From the NCBI RefSeq assembly GCF_030512175.1, contig NZ_JAULBL010000002.1, positions 804,149 to 868,148 of the forward strand: DNA of 64,000 nt. The letters are read 5' to 3'. The notes beneath the pieces were generated by a model. That model saw only the letters and a list, made by a program, of their open reading frames with translations. It was not told the origin of the DNA and searched no databases. Origin of the DNA: Paeniglutamicibacter sulfureus (GTDB taxonomy: Bacteria; Actinomycetota; Actinomycetes; Actinomycetales; Micrococcaceae). Made by a program: the position numbers and the translations under genes. Shown in pieces: positions 34,517-43,075 of this stretch. The number at the start of each line of letters is the position of its first letter. Position 1 is the first letter of the stretch.

Positions 34517-35614
34517 ATGAAGACGAGAGCAGCAGTGGCCATTGCCCCCGAAACCGACCTGGAAATTCGCGAGATCGAGGTTGACGACCCGCGCGCCGAC
34601 GAACTGCGGGTGAGGATGGTTGCCTCCGGGGTTTGCCATACCGATGCCATCATCCGCGACCAGTGGTACCCGGTTCCGCTGCCGGTGGTCCTGGGCCACG
34701 AGGGTGCCGGGATCGTCGAGGCCGTTGGCTCGGACGTGCAGGGATTCGCCGAGGGTGACAAGGTCGTTATCGGCCCGGCCTTCTGCGGTCGCTGCGAGCA
34801 ATGCCTCGCCGGGCATCCAATGTATTGCGTGAACTTCTACGACCGGAACTTCGGAGTCCAGCGCCCGGATGGCTCGAAGTCCTTTTCCGACGCGCAGGGA
34901 CCGATCGGGTCGCACTTCTTCGGCCAGTCGTCCTTTGCCGAGCTCACTAACGTGGTGGCCCACGGGGCGGTCAAGGTCCCCGATGGCGTGCCGCTGGAGA
35001 TCCTTGGCCCCCTGGGCTGCGGCATCATGACCGGTTCCGGGGCCGTGCTCAATGTCCTGCAGCCGCAGCCCGGTTCCTCCATCGCGGTGTTCGGCACCGG
35101 AGCGGTGGGCATGGCCGGCATGCTGGCAGCCAAGGCCGCCGGCGCGACGACGATCATCATGGTGGACATCGTCCCCGAACGCCTGGACTTTGCCAAGGAG
35201 CTGGGAGCCACCCACACCGTGAACTCCAAGGAGACCGACCCGGTCGAGGCGATCAAGGAAATCACCGGTGGAGGCGCCAACTTCGCGCTGGACACCACCG
35301 GGGTGCCCCCGGTGTTCTCCCAGATGACACAGTCATTGGCCACCCGGGGCCACGGTGCCTTGGTCGGCGCCGCCAAGCTGGGGACCGAGGCGCCGTTCGC
35401 CATCGGCAACCTGCTGCTGACCGGGATCAAGGTTTCCATGGTCATCGAGGGCGACGCGGTGCCCAAGGAATTCATTCCCCGGCTGGTCAGCCTGCACGCC
35501 AGGGGCCTGTTCCCATTCGACAAGCTGATTAAGAAGTACCCGTTCGAGGACATCAACCGGGCCTTCGCCGATTCCGCGGACGGCTCGACGCTGAAGCCGG
35601 TCATCGTGTTCTGA
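34517..35614 (+). CDS. Zinc-dependent aryl/alkyl alcohol dehydrogenase (MDR family)
   Basis: A 365-residue medium-chain dehydrogenase. The catalytic zinc site is Cys in GVCHTD with the GHEGAG histidine. The structural-zinc loop (CGRCEQCLAGHPMYC) and the NAD site GTGAVGMAGM followed by an acidic residue in VDIVPERL (NAD preference) are visible. The long loop after MYCVNFYDRNFG and the overall length match benzyl/aryl-alcohol dehydrogenases. The start at 34517 follows GAAGGGAAA. It is an apparent monocistronic gene ended by a strong hairpin. Confidence 0.9.
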   Translation: MKTRAAVAIAPETDLEIREIEVDDPRADELRVRMVASGVCHTDAIIRDQWYPVPLPVVLGHEGAGIVEAVGSDVQGFAEGDKVVIGPAFCGRCEQCLAGHPMYCVNFYDRNFGVQRPDGSKSFSDAQGPIGSHFFGQSSFAELTNVVAHGAVKVPDGVPLEILGPLGCGIMTGSGAVLNVLQPQPGSSIAVFGTGAVGMAGMLAAKAAGATTIIMVDIVPERLDFAKELGATHTVNSKETDPVEAIKEITGGGANFALDTTGVPPVFSQMTQSLATRGHGALVGAAKLGTEAPFAIGNLLLTGIKVSMVIEGDAVPKEFIPRLVSLHARGLFPFDKLIKKYPFEDINRAFADSADGSTLKPVIVF

Positions 35615-35636
35615 CGCCATCGGATCCGGAGTACTG

Positions 35637-35674
35637 GGTGGGCGGACATTTCACGGGGAGCATGTCCGCCCACC
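35637..35674. terminator. Bidirectional terminator between ADH and enoyl-CoA hydratase genes
   Basis: A perfect 13-bp stem (35637-35649 with 35662-35674) and a 12-base loop, between two convergent genes. Confidence 0.8.
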
Positions 35675-35700
35675 GTTCCCGCGAGGCAACGGCTTCGGGC

Positions 35701-36513
35701 TCAGCCGCCCCAGGTGAAGCGCGGCCTTTCGCCCTCCAGGAACGCGCGTTGGCCCACGGCGAAGTCCTCGCTGGCCGGCAGCTTCGCCCATTCCGCGCGC
35801 CACAGCTCGTCCTCCGCACTGCTCCCGGAAACCATGGAATCGATCAGCGACTTCATGGTGTGGATCGAATATTGCGAGCGCATGGCCATGCGGGAGACCA
35901 GACCCTGGCTCAGGACCTCGAACTCGTCCTCCGGGACCACGTCCGTCAACAGCCCCCAGGCCGCTGCCTTCTGCGCCGGGATCAGGTCCGCGCTGAACAG
36001 CACGTACTTCGCCTTGTCCGCGCCCAGCCGCTGAACCAGGCGTTCAATGCCGGAACGCGGATAGATGATGCCCAACTTGGACGGGGTGACCGCAAGCCTG
36101 ACGGTGTCGGCGGCAATGCTCATGTCGCAGGCCGAGGCAATCTGCCAGCCTCCGCCCATGCACGTCCCGCGCACCAGTGCGACTGTTGGCTTGCGCGCCG
36201 CGCAGATCGCCGCATCGGCGGCACTGAGGTGGTCTATGGCTTCCCCGTTCGCGCCCTCGTCGAACAAGACCCGGCCGAGTTCGTTGATGGCGGCACCGGC
36301 CGAAAAGTCGTCTCCGCAGCCACGCAGCGTGATGACCTTGACCTGGGGGTCGGCATCGAGCAGGCGCACCTGTGCGGCGAGGTCGATGCACATGTTCCGG
36401 GTCAGGGCATTGCGCTGGCTCGGGTTCTCAATCACAATCTCGCCGATGTCGCCCTTGATTGCACTGGAGATGCGACCTGCCACCGTTTGGGCTGCCGCCG
36501 TCGTTGCGCTCAT
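35701..36513 (-). CDS. Enoyl-CoA hydratase/isomerase family protein
   Basis: A 270-residue crotonase-fold enzyme. An oxyanion-hole segment is seen in LRGCGDDFSAGAAINEL, and the second in VRGTCMGGGWQIASACDMSIAA. The usual second catalytic Glu position reads IYPRSGIERLV. It hydrates or isomerises an acyl-CoA. It overlaps the CoA-transferase gene by four bases, so it probably acts on the CoA ester made by that enzyme. Confidence 0.9.
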   Translation of the reverse strand: MSATTAAAQTVAGRISSAIKGDIGEIVIENPSQRNALTRNMCIDLAAQVRLLDADPQVKVITLRGCGDDFSAGAAINELGRVLFDEGANGEAIDHLSAADAAICAARKPTVALVRGTCMGGGWQIASACDMSIAADTVRLAVTPSKLGIIYPRSGIERLVQRLGADKAKYVLFSADLIPAQKAAAWGLLTDVVPEDEFEVLSQGLVSRMAMRSQYSIHTMKSLIDSMVSGSSAEDELWRAEWAKLPASEDFAVGQRAFLEGERPRFTWGG

Positions 36514-37763
36514 GCCGTCGCTCCGCTCGGGGCCAGGACGGCAGGCTCCCTCACGATGCCCTCCGCCATCAGGCGGTTGATCTGTTCATCGTCGAGTCCC
36601 ATGTCGGAGAGGATCTCGCGGCTGTGCTCGCCCAGGGCGGGCGGTGCCTGGCGCACCGGCGTGGGCACGCGGTCGATGCTCACGGGGCCGCGCAGCACGC
36701 GCAGCTGGGTTCCGTCGGCGCGCCGGGTTTCGGCAATCAGTCCCAGCGCGCGGGCCTGGTCGCTGCTGACCGCCTGCACATAGTCGAACACGGGACCGCT
36801 GGGGATCCCCACGCCATTGAGCTCCTCGATCCATGCGGTGGCCGGCCGGGTCGACAACTCCCGGGTGATCAGATCGTTGAGTTCTTCGCGGTGCAGTGCC
36901 CGGTCCCGGCCGGTGGCGAAGCGTGGCTCCTCGGCCAGGTCGATTCGCCCGATCACCGAGCAGAATGCTGCCCACTGGGATTCGGTGGCCACCGCCACCA
37001 CGATGTCGTCGCTGGCCGTGGCGAAGGCCCCGTAGGGCGCGATGGTCGGATGGTTGTTGCCCTGGGGTTCCGGCGCGCGATCCAGCGTCAGCGCGGTTTG
37101 CCCCTGGAAGGCGGAGAGTCCCAGCGCGGTCTCGAACAGCGAGGTGGAGACGTTGTGGGCGTCCCCTCCCCGTGCCCTGGCGTAGAGCGCACTGACCAGC
37201 GCGAAAGCGGAGACCATGCCGGTGGTGATGTCGACGATCGGAATGCCCACGCGGTAGGTCTCCTCCGCGCTTCTGCCGGTGACCGAGGTCAGCCCGGAGG
37301 TCGCCTGGATGACCTGGTCCAGACCGGCACGGTCCTTCCAGGGTCCGGCCGTGCCGTAGCCGGTAATCGAGGACACGATCAGCCGTGGATTGATGGCACG
37401 CAGCCGCTCGGCCGCAAGCCCCATCTTTTCCATGGTTCCGGGCTTGAAGTTCTCCACGAGCGCATCGGCGTCGGCCAGCAGCCCGGCGAGCAGTTCCCGT
37501 CCGGCATCGCTGTAGAGATCCAGCGAGATCGACTTCTTGTTCCGGTTGGTGGAATCGAAGTACAGGCTGTGGTCCCCATCGAACGGCGGCCAGGACCGCG
37601 AGGAGTCCCCGCCGGTGACGGTCTCGATCTTGATGACGTCCGCACCCATGTCCGCGAGCAATGCGGTGCAGTAGGGGCCGGCCAGCGCGCGGCTGAGGTC
37701 GATGACGCGAATACCGCTCAAGGGCAGCAAGGGGTTCTCCTTCTGGGGAAATGAATCTGACAT
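36510..37763 (-). CDS. Class III CoA-transferase (CaiB/BaiF family)
   Basis: A 417-residue family III CoA-transferase. Hallmarks are GIRVIDLSRALAGPYCTALLADMGADVIKIE, given here only in outline, and the catalytic Asp in GRSAEETYRVGIPIVDITTGM, with Asp in VDITTG. The start at 37763 (MSDSFPQ) is favoured because the upstream open frame is antisense-type shadow of the transporter gene. It lies 11 bases after the MatC-like carrier gene in the same operon. Confidence 0.9.
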   Translation of the reverse strand: MSDSFPQKENPLLPLSGIRVIDLSRALAGPYCTALLADMGADVIKIETVTGGDSSRSWPPFDGDHSLYFDSTNRNKKSISLDLYSDAGRELLAGLLADADALVENFKPGTMEKMGLAAERLRAINPRLIVSSITGYGTAGPWKDRAGLDQVIQATSGLTSVTGRSAEETYRVGIPIVDITTGMVSAFALVSALYARARGGDAHNVSTSLFETALGLSAFQGQTALTLDRAPEPQGNNHPTIAPYGAFATASDDIVVAVATESQWAAFCSVIGRIDLAEEPRFATGRDRALHREELNDLITRELSTRPATAWIEELNGVGIPSGPVFDYVQAVSSDQARALGLIAETRRADGTQLRVLRGPVSIDRVPTPVRQAPPALGEHSREILSDMGLDDEQINRLMAEGIVREPAVLAPSGATA

Positions 37764-37774
37764 GGCCGTGGTTC

Positions 37775-39160
37775 CTAGAACATGGTGGGCAGCACGAGCG
37801 CCCCGACCAGGCCCAGCGGGCCGATCACGACCATGGACATGCCCCACCGGGTCAACAGCTTGTTGATGCGCGGGCGCTCGTCTTCCTCGACGGTGGCCAC
37901 TAGCGTGGCCCCCACGGTGGAGAACGGGGAGACATCCACGATCGAGGAGCAGACACCGAGCGCGGCGATCAGGGCCCAGCCGGCAATGTCGCCGGATGCC
38001 ACCAACGGGATGGCCAGCGGCACCAGGGCCGCGAGCATTCCGGTGGTGGAGGCGAAGGCCGAGACCAGGCCGCCAATCAGGCAGATGACCAGGGCCGCGA
38101 CAATCGGGGCGCCGATCCGGCTGGCCGCCTCGCCCAGCAGCTCGACGGCTCCCATTTTCTGCAGCACGCCGACGAAGGTGATGATGCCGCCGACCATCAG
38201 GACCGTGGACCAGTCGATCTTGGCCACTGCGGTCTTTCCGGTCTTCGGGTCGACCAAGGTCATGACCGAGGCGAAGGCGAAACACAGGATGCCGATGTCC
38301 GGGTCCAGTCCGCACATTGCCAGGACGATGACGCTGGTGAGCAGTCCGAGCATGCACAGCACGGTGACCAATTGGGTGGTGTTCATCCTCGTGCGCACGG
38401 CCGGCGCGGCGTCGGCCTTCTCCAGGGTCTGCAGGCTGCTGCGTGCAGCCTCGGCGCTGCGGCGGGTCAGTCCCTCGCGCTCGAACGGGTGGGCGGGAAG
38501 CGGTCCGCGGCCCGCAAAGCGCGGTGCTGCCGAGGGGCTGAAGGACCCGCTCGCCCGCGACTTGAGCAACCCGAAACCGCCGAACATGGCGTAGGCGGCG
38601 ATCATCAGCACGAGGTTGGCGCCAAGCGCGACGCCGAAGAGCAGCAGCGGGTTCAGCGGGATTCCCACCGAGTGGGCGGTCCCATAGGTCACGATGCCGA
38701 AGAGGCTGGTCGGGGCGAATCCTCCGGCGCTCAGGCCGCAGCCGATGGCAAGTCCCATCAGCATCCGGTCGATGCCGTACTTCTTGGCCAGCGGCATGCC
38801 GATGGGGGTCAGCACGAGGCCCGCCAGCGGGGAGCCCATGGCCGATATGCCGACGGACAATGCGAAGAAGACGATGGGGAGAACAAAGGCGTTGTCGCCG
38901 ACCTTGGCAATGGCGGATTCGATGATCCTGTCGACGGTCCCGTTCTCCTGGGCGATGGCGAAGAAATAGGTCACCCCCACGAGCAGCACGAGGATGGAGA
39001 CGGGGAAGCCCCCGATCACCTGCTTCATTTCCAGGTCGGCCAGCCAAATGCCGACACCGGCGGCCGCGGCGAACATGATGACACCGAGGTGCACCTTGCG
39101 AAGCGTGGCCACGGCAAAGATTCCCACGAAGATCAACAAGGCAATGATTTGAGAACTCAC
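37775..39160 (-). CDS. MatC-like dicarboxylate carrier (SLC13/ion transporter superfamily)
   Basis: A 461-residue permease. Its N-terminal half (LRKVHLGVIMFAAAAGVGIWL, GGFPVSILVLLVGVTYFF) resembles the MatC N-terminal family of malonate/dicarboxylate carriers. A soluble central loop of about 60 residues (around 210-265) separates two membrane bundles. It is the first gene of an operon with CoA-transferase and enoyl-CoA hydratase, which points to uptake of a dicarboxylate that is activated with CoA. The gene is divergent from an IclR regulator. Confidence 0.85.
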   Translation of the reverse strand: MSSQIIALLIFVGIFAVATLRKVHLGVIMFAAAAGVGIWLADLEMKQVIGGFPVSILVLLVGVTYFFAIAQENGTVDRIIESAIAKVGDNAFVLPIVFFALSVGISAMGSPLAGLVLTPIGMPLAKKYGIDRMLMGLAIGCGLSAGGFAPTSLFGIVTYGTAHSVGIPLNPLLLFGVALGANLVLMIAAYAMFGGFGLLKSRASGSFSPSAAPRFAGRGPLPAHPFEREGLTRRSAEAARSSLQTLEKADAAPAVRTRMNTTQLVTVLCMLGLLTSVIVLAMCGLDPDIGILCFAFASVMTLVDPKTGKTAVAKIDWSTVLMVGGIITFVGVLQKMGAVELLGEAASRIGAPIVAALVICLIGGLVSAFASTTGMLAALVPLAIPLVASGDIAGWALIAALGVCSSIVDVSPFSTVGATLVATVEEDERPRINKLLTRWGMSMVVIGPLGLVGALVLPTMF

Positions 39161-39186
39161 GCTCGTCCTTTCACTTGCACATCCTG

Positions 39187-39213
39187 CGGTTCACTAGTTG
39201 AACCGACGGTTCA
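39187..39213. promoter_or_regulatory. Three-half-site operator between matC-like and iclR genes
   Basis: CGGTTCA (39187-39193), its inverse TGAACCG (39199-39205) and CGGTTCA again (39207-39213) occur in 27 bases. The last two form a perfect palindrome TGAACCG-A-CGGTTCA. Three repeats with two in palindrome is the arrangement described for IclR-family PcaU-type operators. It lies 27 bases upstream of the carrier start and 71 upstream of the regulator start. Confidence 0.78.
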
Positions 39214-39283
39214 TTTTCGGAATTCGGATGTAAGCTATATCACAACAGGGTGTTGGTCAAGGGAAGGAACGGGTATATCCACG

Positions 39284-40036
39284 GTGAGTACGCAAAGCGT
39301 GAAGACGGCAATCCAGGTCATTGAGACAATCTCGCTGCACCAGCCCATCGGGCTTTCGGACATTGCCAAGCGGACCGGAGGGTCAAAGGCCACGGTCCTA
39401 CGCATGCTCGCGACACTCAAGGAGATGAATTGGGTGCAGCAAAGCGATACGCGGGATGCGGCCTGGTCGCTCTCGTTTCACGCGTATGCAGTGACCGCCC
39501 GTGCTGGCCTAGGCGTTGACCTGCGGGACATTGCCATTGGCCCGATGAACGGCCTGCAACTGGACACCCGGGAAACGGTGCACTTGTGTGTCCCCGACGG
39601 CAAGTCGCTGGTTGTCATCGAGCGGCTCGACACCCCGCACGTGCTGCGCGCGTTTCTGGCGCTGGGAACCCCCATTCCCCTGCACGCCTCGGCAACCGGG
39701 TTAGCCTTCCTGGGAGCGTCCGCCGACGAGTTTGTCCGCGACGTCCTTGCCGGTCCGCTGGAGGGCGTCAGTGAGCAAACTGTCACCGACCCCGAGTCCG
39801 TGTGGAAACTGGTGCGCGAAACGCGGGAGCGCGGCTACGCCATCAACGAGGAGGGGTTGAGCAGCGGCATCACGTCGCTGGGGGCGCCCATCGTGAATTC
39901 CGCGGGAGTGCCGGTCGGCAGCGTGTCGATTTCCGGGCCCTCGAGCCGCATCGAGCCAGCAAAGTATGAAGAGTACGGCACCGCCGTCGTGCGAACCGCG
40001 GGCGAAATCAGCGCGCTGTTGCGCGGTAGCCGCTAA
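39284..40036 (+). CDS. IclR-family transcriptional regulator
   Basis: A 250-residue regulator with an N-terminal winged helix (GLSDIAKRTGGSKATVLRMLATL) and an IclR effector domain ending GSVSISGPSSRI. The start is taken as GTG 39284 (VSTQSVKTAIQVIE), since the upstream open frame is antisense to the carrier's region and no ATG begins the domain. The assignment of start is moderate. It probably controls the divergent carrier/CoA-transferase/hydratase operon through the three-half-site operator. Confidence 0.9.
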   Translation: MSTQSVKTAIQVIETISLHQPIGLSDIAKRTGGSKATVLRMLATLKEMNWVQQSDTRDAAWSLSFHAYAVTARAGLGVDLRDIAIGPMNGLQLDTRETVHLCVPDGKSLVVIERLDTPHVLRAFLALGTPIPLHASATGLAFLGASADEFVRDVLAGPLEGVSEQTVTDPESVWKLVRETRERGYAINEEGLSSGITSLGAPIVNSAGVPVGSVSISGPSSRIEPAKYEEYGTAVVRTAGEISALLRGSR

Positions 40037-40080
40037 GGGCCCCTGCACGCGCACGGTTCCGTCGAAAGCCCGTATATATG

Positions 40081-40119
40081 CCTCCGGCCAGGCCTTCGGT
40101 AAGAAGACCTGGCCGGAGG
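40081..40119. terminator. Bidirectional terminator between iclR and M20 amidohydrolase genes
   Basis: A perfect 12-bp stem (40081-40092 with 40108-40119) between two convergent genes, 45 bases after the iclR stop and 15 before the amidohydrolase stop. Confidence 0.78.
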
Positions 40120-40133
40120 ATTGAAGGTCTTCG

Positions 40134-41366
40134 CTACTTGCCGAGCTTCGAGTACAGGGCGCGGACAGCCGCCTCGACGCCGGTGCTCAGTGTCGGTTCC
40201 ATGACCGGGGCGAAGAACGGCGAGTGGTTTGCCGGCGGGTGGCCGGCGGCCAGGGTCTTGGCGTCATTTCCGCCGAAGAACCAGAACACCGAGGGCACGC
40301 CGATCGCCGCGGCCAGCGCACCGAAGTCCTCGCTGCCCATGACCGGCGAACCCTGCAGGACCCGCTCCTCGCCGAACTCGGCGCGGAATTCCTCGGCCAG
40401 CTTTTCGGTTTCGGCCGGGTCGTTGTAGAGCGGCGGGAAGTTGGAGATGTCCTCGATCAGCGGCTCGGGCGCGCCGGAGGCCTCTGCCTCGGCGGCAATG
40501 ATGCGCCGGATCGAGGTGAGGACGATGTCCCTGACCTCCGGCTCGAAGGTGCGCACATTGATGGTGAACACGGCGCGGTCGGGGATGACGTTTTCCTTGA
40601 GCCCGGCGTGGAACGACCCGATGGTCAGCACGGCCGCGGACTGCGGGGCGACCTGGCGCGAGACGATGGTCTGCAGGCGCAGCACCATGGACGCGCCGAG
40701 CACGATCGGGTCGATGGAGTGCTCGGGCATCGAGCCGTGGGAGCCCTGTCCGAAGACGGTGACCTTGAAGGAGTCTGCGGTGGTCATGGCCGCTCCGCCC
40801 AACAGCGAGACCGTGCCGGTGAGCCCGTTCATCACATGCTGGCCGAACATGATCTCCGGCTTGGGCGCCTTGCCCCAGAGCCCGTCCTCAACCATGGCGC
40901 GGGCGCCGGCGGCGGTTTCCTCGCCTGGCTGCAGCACGAACACGACGGTCCCGGCCCAGGCATCGGTGGCACCGGCGTAGAGCTCGGCGGTCTTCAGCGC
41001 AGTGGCCATGTGAGTGTCGTGGCCGCAGGCGTGCATGGTCGGGACCTCGGTGCCGTCATCCAGGGAACCTGTCGCGGTGCTGGCATAGTCGAGGCCGGTG
41101 TCCTCGAGCACTGGCAGCCCGTCGGTGTCGGCGCGCATGCCGATGACTGGTCCCTCGCCGTTGCGCAGCACGCCGACCACGCCGGTGCCGCCGCAGCGGA
41201 ACACCTCAAGCCCCAAATCCTCGAGCCGCTTGGCCAGGTAGTCTGCGGTCTTGTGTTCCTGCATGGACAGCTCGGGGGTGGCATGCAGGTACTTGTAGGT
41301 CTCGCCCATTTCGGCCGCCGAGGCCGCGGACATTTTCAGGGACTGGGGAATCGTGGTGTTGGCCAT
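40134..41366 (-). CDS. M20-family amidohydrolase (hippurate hydrolase/N-acyl amino acid amidohydrolase type)
   Basis: A 410-residue metallo-amidohydrolase. HACGHDTHM carries the metal ligands, QPGEETAAGA the catalytic Glu, FGQHVM a His ligand, and GSEDFG and a late His in PPANHSPFF complete the site. The group hydrolyses N-acyl amino acids, including hippurate (benzoylglycine). It is the third gene behind a glycine riboswitch, with two membrane proteins upstream. A reaction that releases or consumes a glycine conjugate is therefore the most economical guess. Confidence 0.88.
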   Translation of the reverse strand: MANTTIPQSLKMSAASAAEMGETYKYLHATPELSMQEHKTADYLAKRLEDLGLEVFRCGGTGVVGVLRNGEGPVIGMRADTDGLPVLEDTGLDYASTATGSLDDGTEVPTMHACGHDTHMATALKTAELYAGATDAWAGTVVFVLQPGEETAAGARAMVEDGLWGKAPKPEIMFGQHVMNGLTGTVSLLGGAAMTTADSFKVTVFGQGSHGSMPEHSIDPIVLGASMVLRLQTIVSRQVAPQSAAVLTIGSFHAGLKENVIPDRAVFTINVRTFEPEVRDIVLTSIRRIIAAEAEASGAPEPLIEDISNFPPLYNDPAETEKLAEEFRAEFGEERVLQGSPVMGSEDFGALAAAIGVPSVFWFFGGNDAKTLAAGHPPANHSPFFAPVMEPTLSTGVEAAVRALYSKLGK

Positions 41367-41479
41367 GGGGCTGGGGGTTCCTTGCTTTGGGTTGGCGGCG
41401 GCACCGCAGGGTGCCGCCGCCGGTCAGTATTTTTGCAGTGAGTGTTTTAGCGGGTCGGTACGGTTGCCGGGGGTGCCGG

Positions 41480-42223
41480 TCAGTACACCGGGCCCTCGGG
41501 GGTGGCGTCCACCGGGACGTCTTCCGGGGTGCCCAGGGTTTTGCGGTCGCGGAACACCCAGGCGAGGACGGCCGTGGAAATCACGGCAACGGCGGTGGAG
41601 AACAGTCCGAAGGGCTTGTAAAGCTGGGCGAAGAAGACCACGATGACCGAGACCACCAGTGCGATCACTGCCGATCGAGGGGCCTTCTGGCTCACGATGG
41701 CCTGAACGACCACCGCGCCCATGACGGTCGGCAGGATATAGAACTGGACGGTTTGGATGATGTCGACCGGAATCACGCTGACCAGCCAGGTGCCCAGCAG
41801 GCCCACGAAGATGAACAGGGACGACAGGTGGACGGCTGCCGCGCCGCAGATGGCGGCGACCGAGGCCAGTTCGCCCTTGCGGGTGCCCGGCTTCACGCCG
41901 ATGGTCGCCTGGGCGATCATCGCCGCCGGCAGCAGCTTGTTGGAGATGTTGCCGATCATGAAAGCCTGGTACATGGAGGAGGCGCCGAGGATCGGGAAGT
42001 AGGTCAACGGCTCGACGATCCAGATGACGCCGAAGACCGCGGCAAGGGCGGCGAAGGCCGTGATGATGCCGGCGATTTCGATGTCGAGGCCGGCGAAAAA
42101 GACCAGGTAGGCAGGGGCGGCCAGGGAGAAGAACAGGCCAATGATCATGGTGATCCGGCCCCAGCGGGAAGTGGTCTTGTCAAAGGCGCCGAGCGCCTGG
42201 TGGATTTCTGTTGCATTGCTCAT
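41480..42223 (-). CDS. Membrane protein of unknown function, partner of DUF5058 protein
   Basis: A 247-residue integral membrane protein with about seven hydrophobic helices after a short polar N-terminus (MSNATEIHQALGAFDKTT). I do not recognise a named family. The start at 42223 is chosen because the longer frame reads through the preceding gene. It is 28 bases after the DUF5058 gene and 113 before the M20 gene, all in the riboswitch-controlled operon. It probably forms a two-component transporter with the DUF5058 protein. Confidence 0.75.
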   Translation of the reverse strand: MSNATEIHQALGAFDKTTSRWGRITMIIGLFFSLAAPAYLVFFAGLDIEIAGIITAFAALAAVFGVIWIVEPLTYFPILGASSMYQAFMIGNISNKLLPAAMIAQATIGVKPGTRKGELASVAAICGAAAVHLSSLFIFVGLLGTWLVSVIPVDIIQTVQFYILPTVMGAVVVQAIVSQKAPRSAVIALVVSVIVVFFAQLYKPFGLFSTAVAVISTAVLAWVFRDRKTLGTPEDVPVDATPEGPVY

Positions 42224-42251
42224 GATGTGCTCCTGGAAATCTTGGCGGCGG

Positions 42252-43001
42252 CTAGAGGCGGGTGGCGGCGTAGGTGATGGCCAAGGCAAGGATGATGGCA
42301 ATGCCCAGCGCCCATTCCTTGATCCACGGCCTGTTGACCCGTTTCGCGATGACCATCAGGATGGTCATGATCGCCGCCGAGGACACGAAGGCGACAACGT
42401 GCAGCCACGACTTGGGCAGTTCGCCGATGCCCAGCACCATGAAGGCCGCAACCATGGCGGCACCCGGGACGACCAGCATGATGGCCGGGTTGACCTTGCG
42501 CAGGGCGGAATCGCCGCGCTTGAGGAGCGGGGTGAGGATGAGGGTGGCGATCATCCACATGGCACCGCCAAGGCTCATTGCGGCCAAGGCCAGGCCGAAG
42601 ACCGCCTGGGTGTAGGTGGGGCCGCCGAGTTCCGCGCCGGCCGTGTTGGCGGCAATGGCGGCGGCGGCGGTTTCGTAGGACACCGAACCGATCAGGCCGA
42701 TGCGCACCAAGACCGCGGGTGTGCCGAAGATCGTGAGCAGGGCAACGGCGACAAGGACCACGGCAAGCGAGGGGCCCAAGGCTGAAACGGCGCCGGCGCG
42801 GAAGCTTGTCTTCAGCTCGGCCTGGGTCATCCCAACATGGGGTGCGGCAATCTTGGCTGCCTTCATGTAGATGACGGACTGGACGATGATGACCAGGAAG
42901 ACACCGATGGCGCAGGCCCAGAGGACCGGTGAATTGGCGACGGCGAGGATGTCCGTGGAGTTGCTGTCCGCAACGGCGGGCAATATGGCAGGTATTTGCA
43001 T
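42252..43001 (-). CDS. DUF5058 family membrane protein
   Basis: A 249-residue membrane protein that I match to DUF5058: NSPVLWACAIGVFLVIIVQS near the N-terminus, then a GPSLAVVL segment and RIGLIGSVSYETAAA. It has about six to seven helices. No biochemical role is established for the family as far as I know. It is the first gene behind a tandem glycine riboswitch, which makes glycine (or a glycine derivative) a strong candidate solute. No clear Shine-Dalgarno site is seen before ATG 43001. Confidence 0.82.
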   Translation of the reverse strand: MQIPAILPAVADSNSTDILAVANSPVLWACAIGVFLVIIVQSVIYMKAAKIAAPHVGMTQAELKTSFRAGAVSALGPSLAVVLVAVALLTIFGTPAVLVRIGLIGSVSYETAAAAIAANTAGAELGGPTYTQAVFGLALAAMSLGGAMWMIATLILTPLLKRGDSALRKVNPAIMLVVPGAAMVAAFMVLGIGELPKSWLHVVAFVSSAAIMTILMVIAKRVNRPWIKEWALGIAIILALAITYAATRL

Positions 43002-43075
43002 GGGGGAGTTCTACCGTTCATCGAAGGGTTCAGTGCGGTGGGAGCGGGCGTATGTTGTTGCCAGGTGCCACCGTG

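Noticed and set aside
37775-39047. N-terminal extension of the class III CoA-transferase frame by about 430 codons
   Set aside because: The extension overlaps the MatC-like carrier in another frame and is Arg/Gly/His-rich without domains. The CoA-transferase fold starts at 37763.
39187-39213. CGGTTCA repeats as a transposon end or attachment site
   Set aside because: They are centred in a divergent promoter next to an IclR gene, with no duplicated target or recombinase nearby. An operator explains them better.
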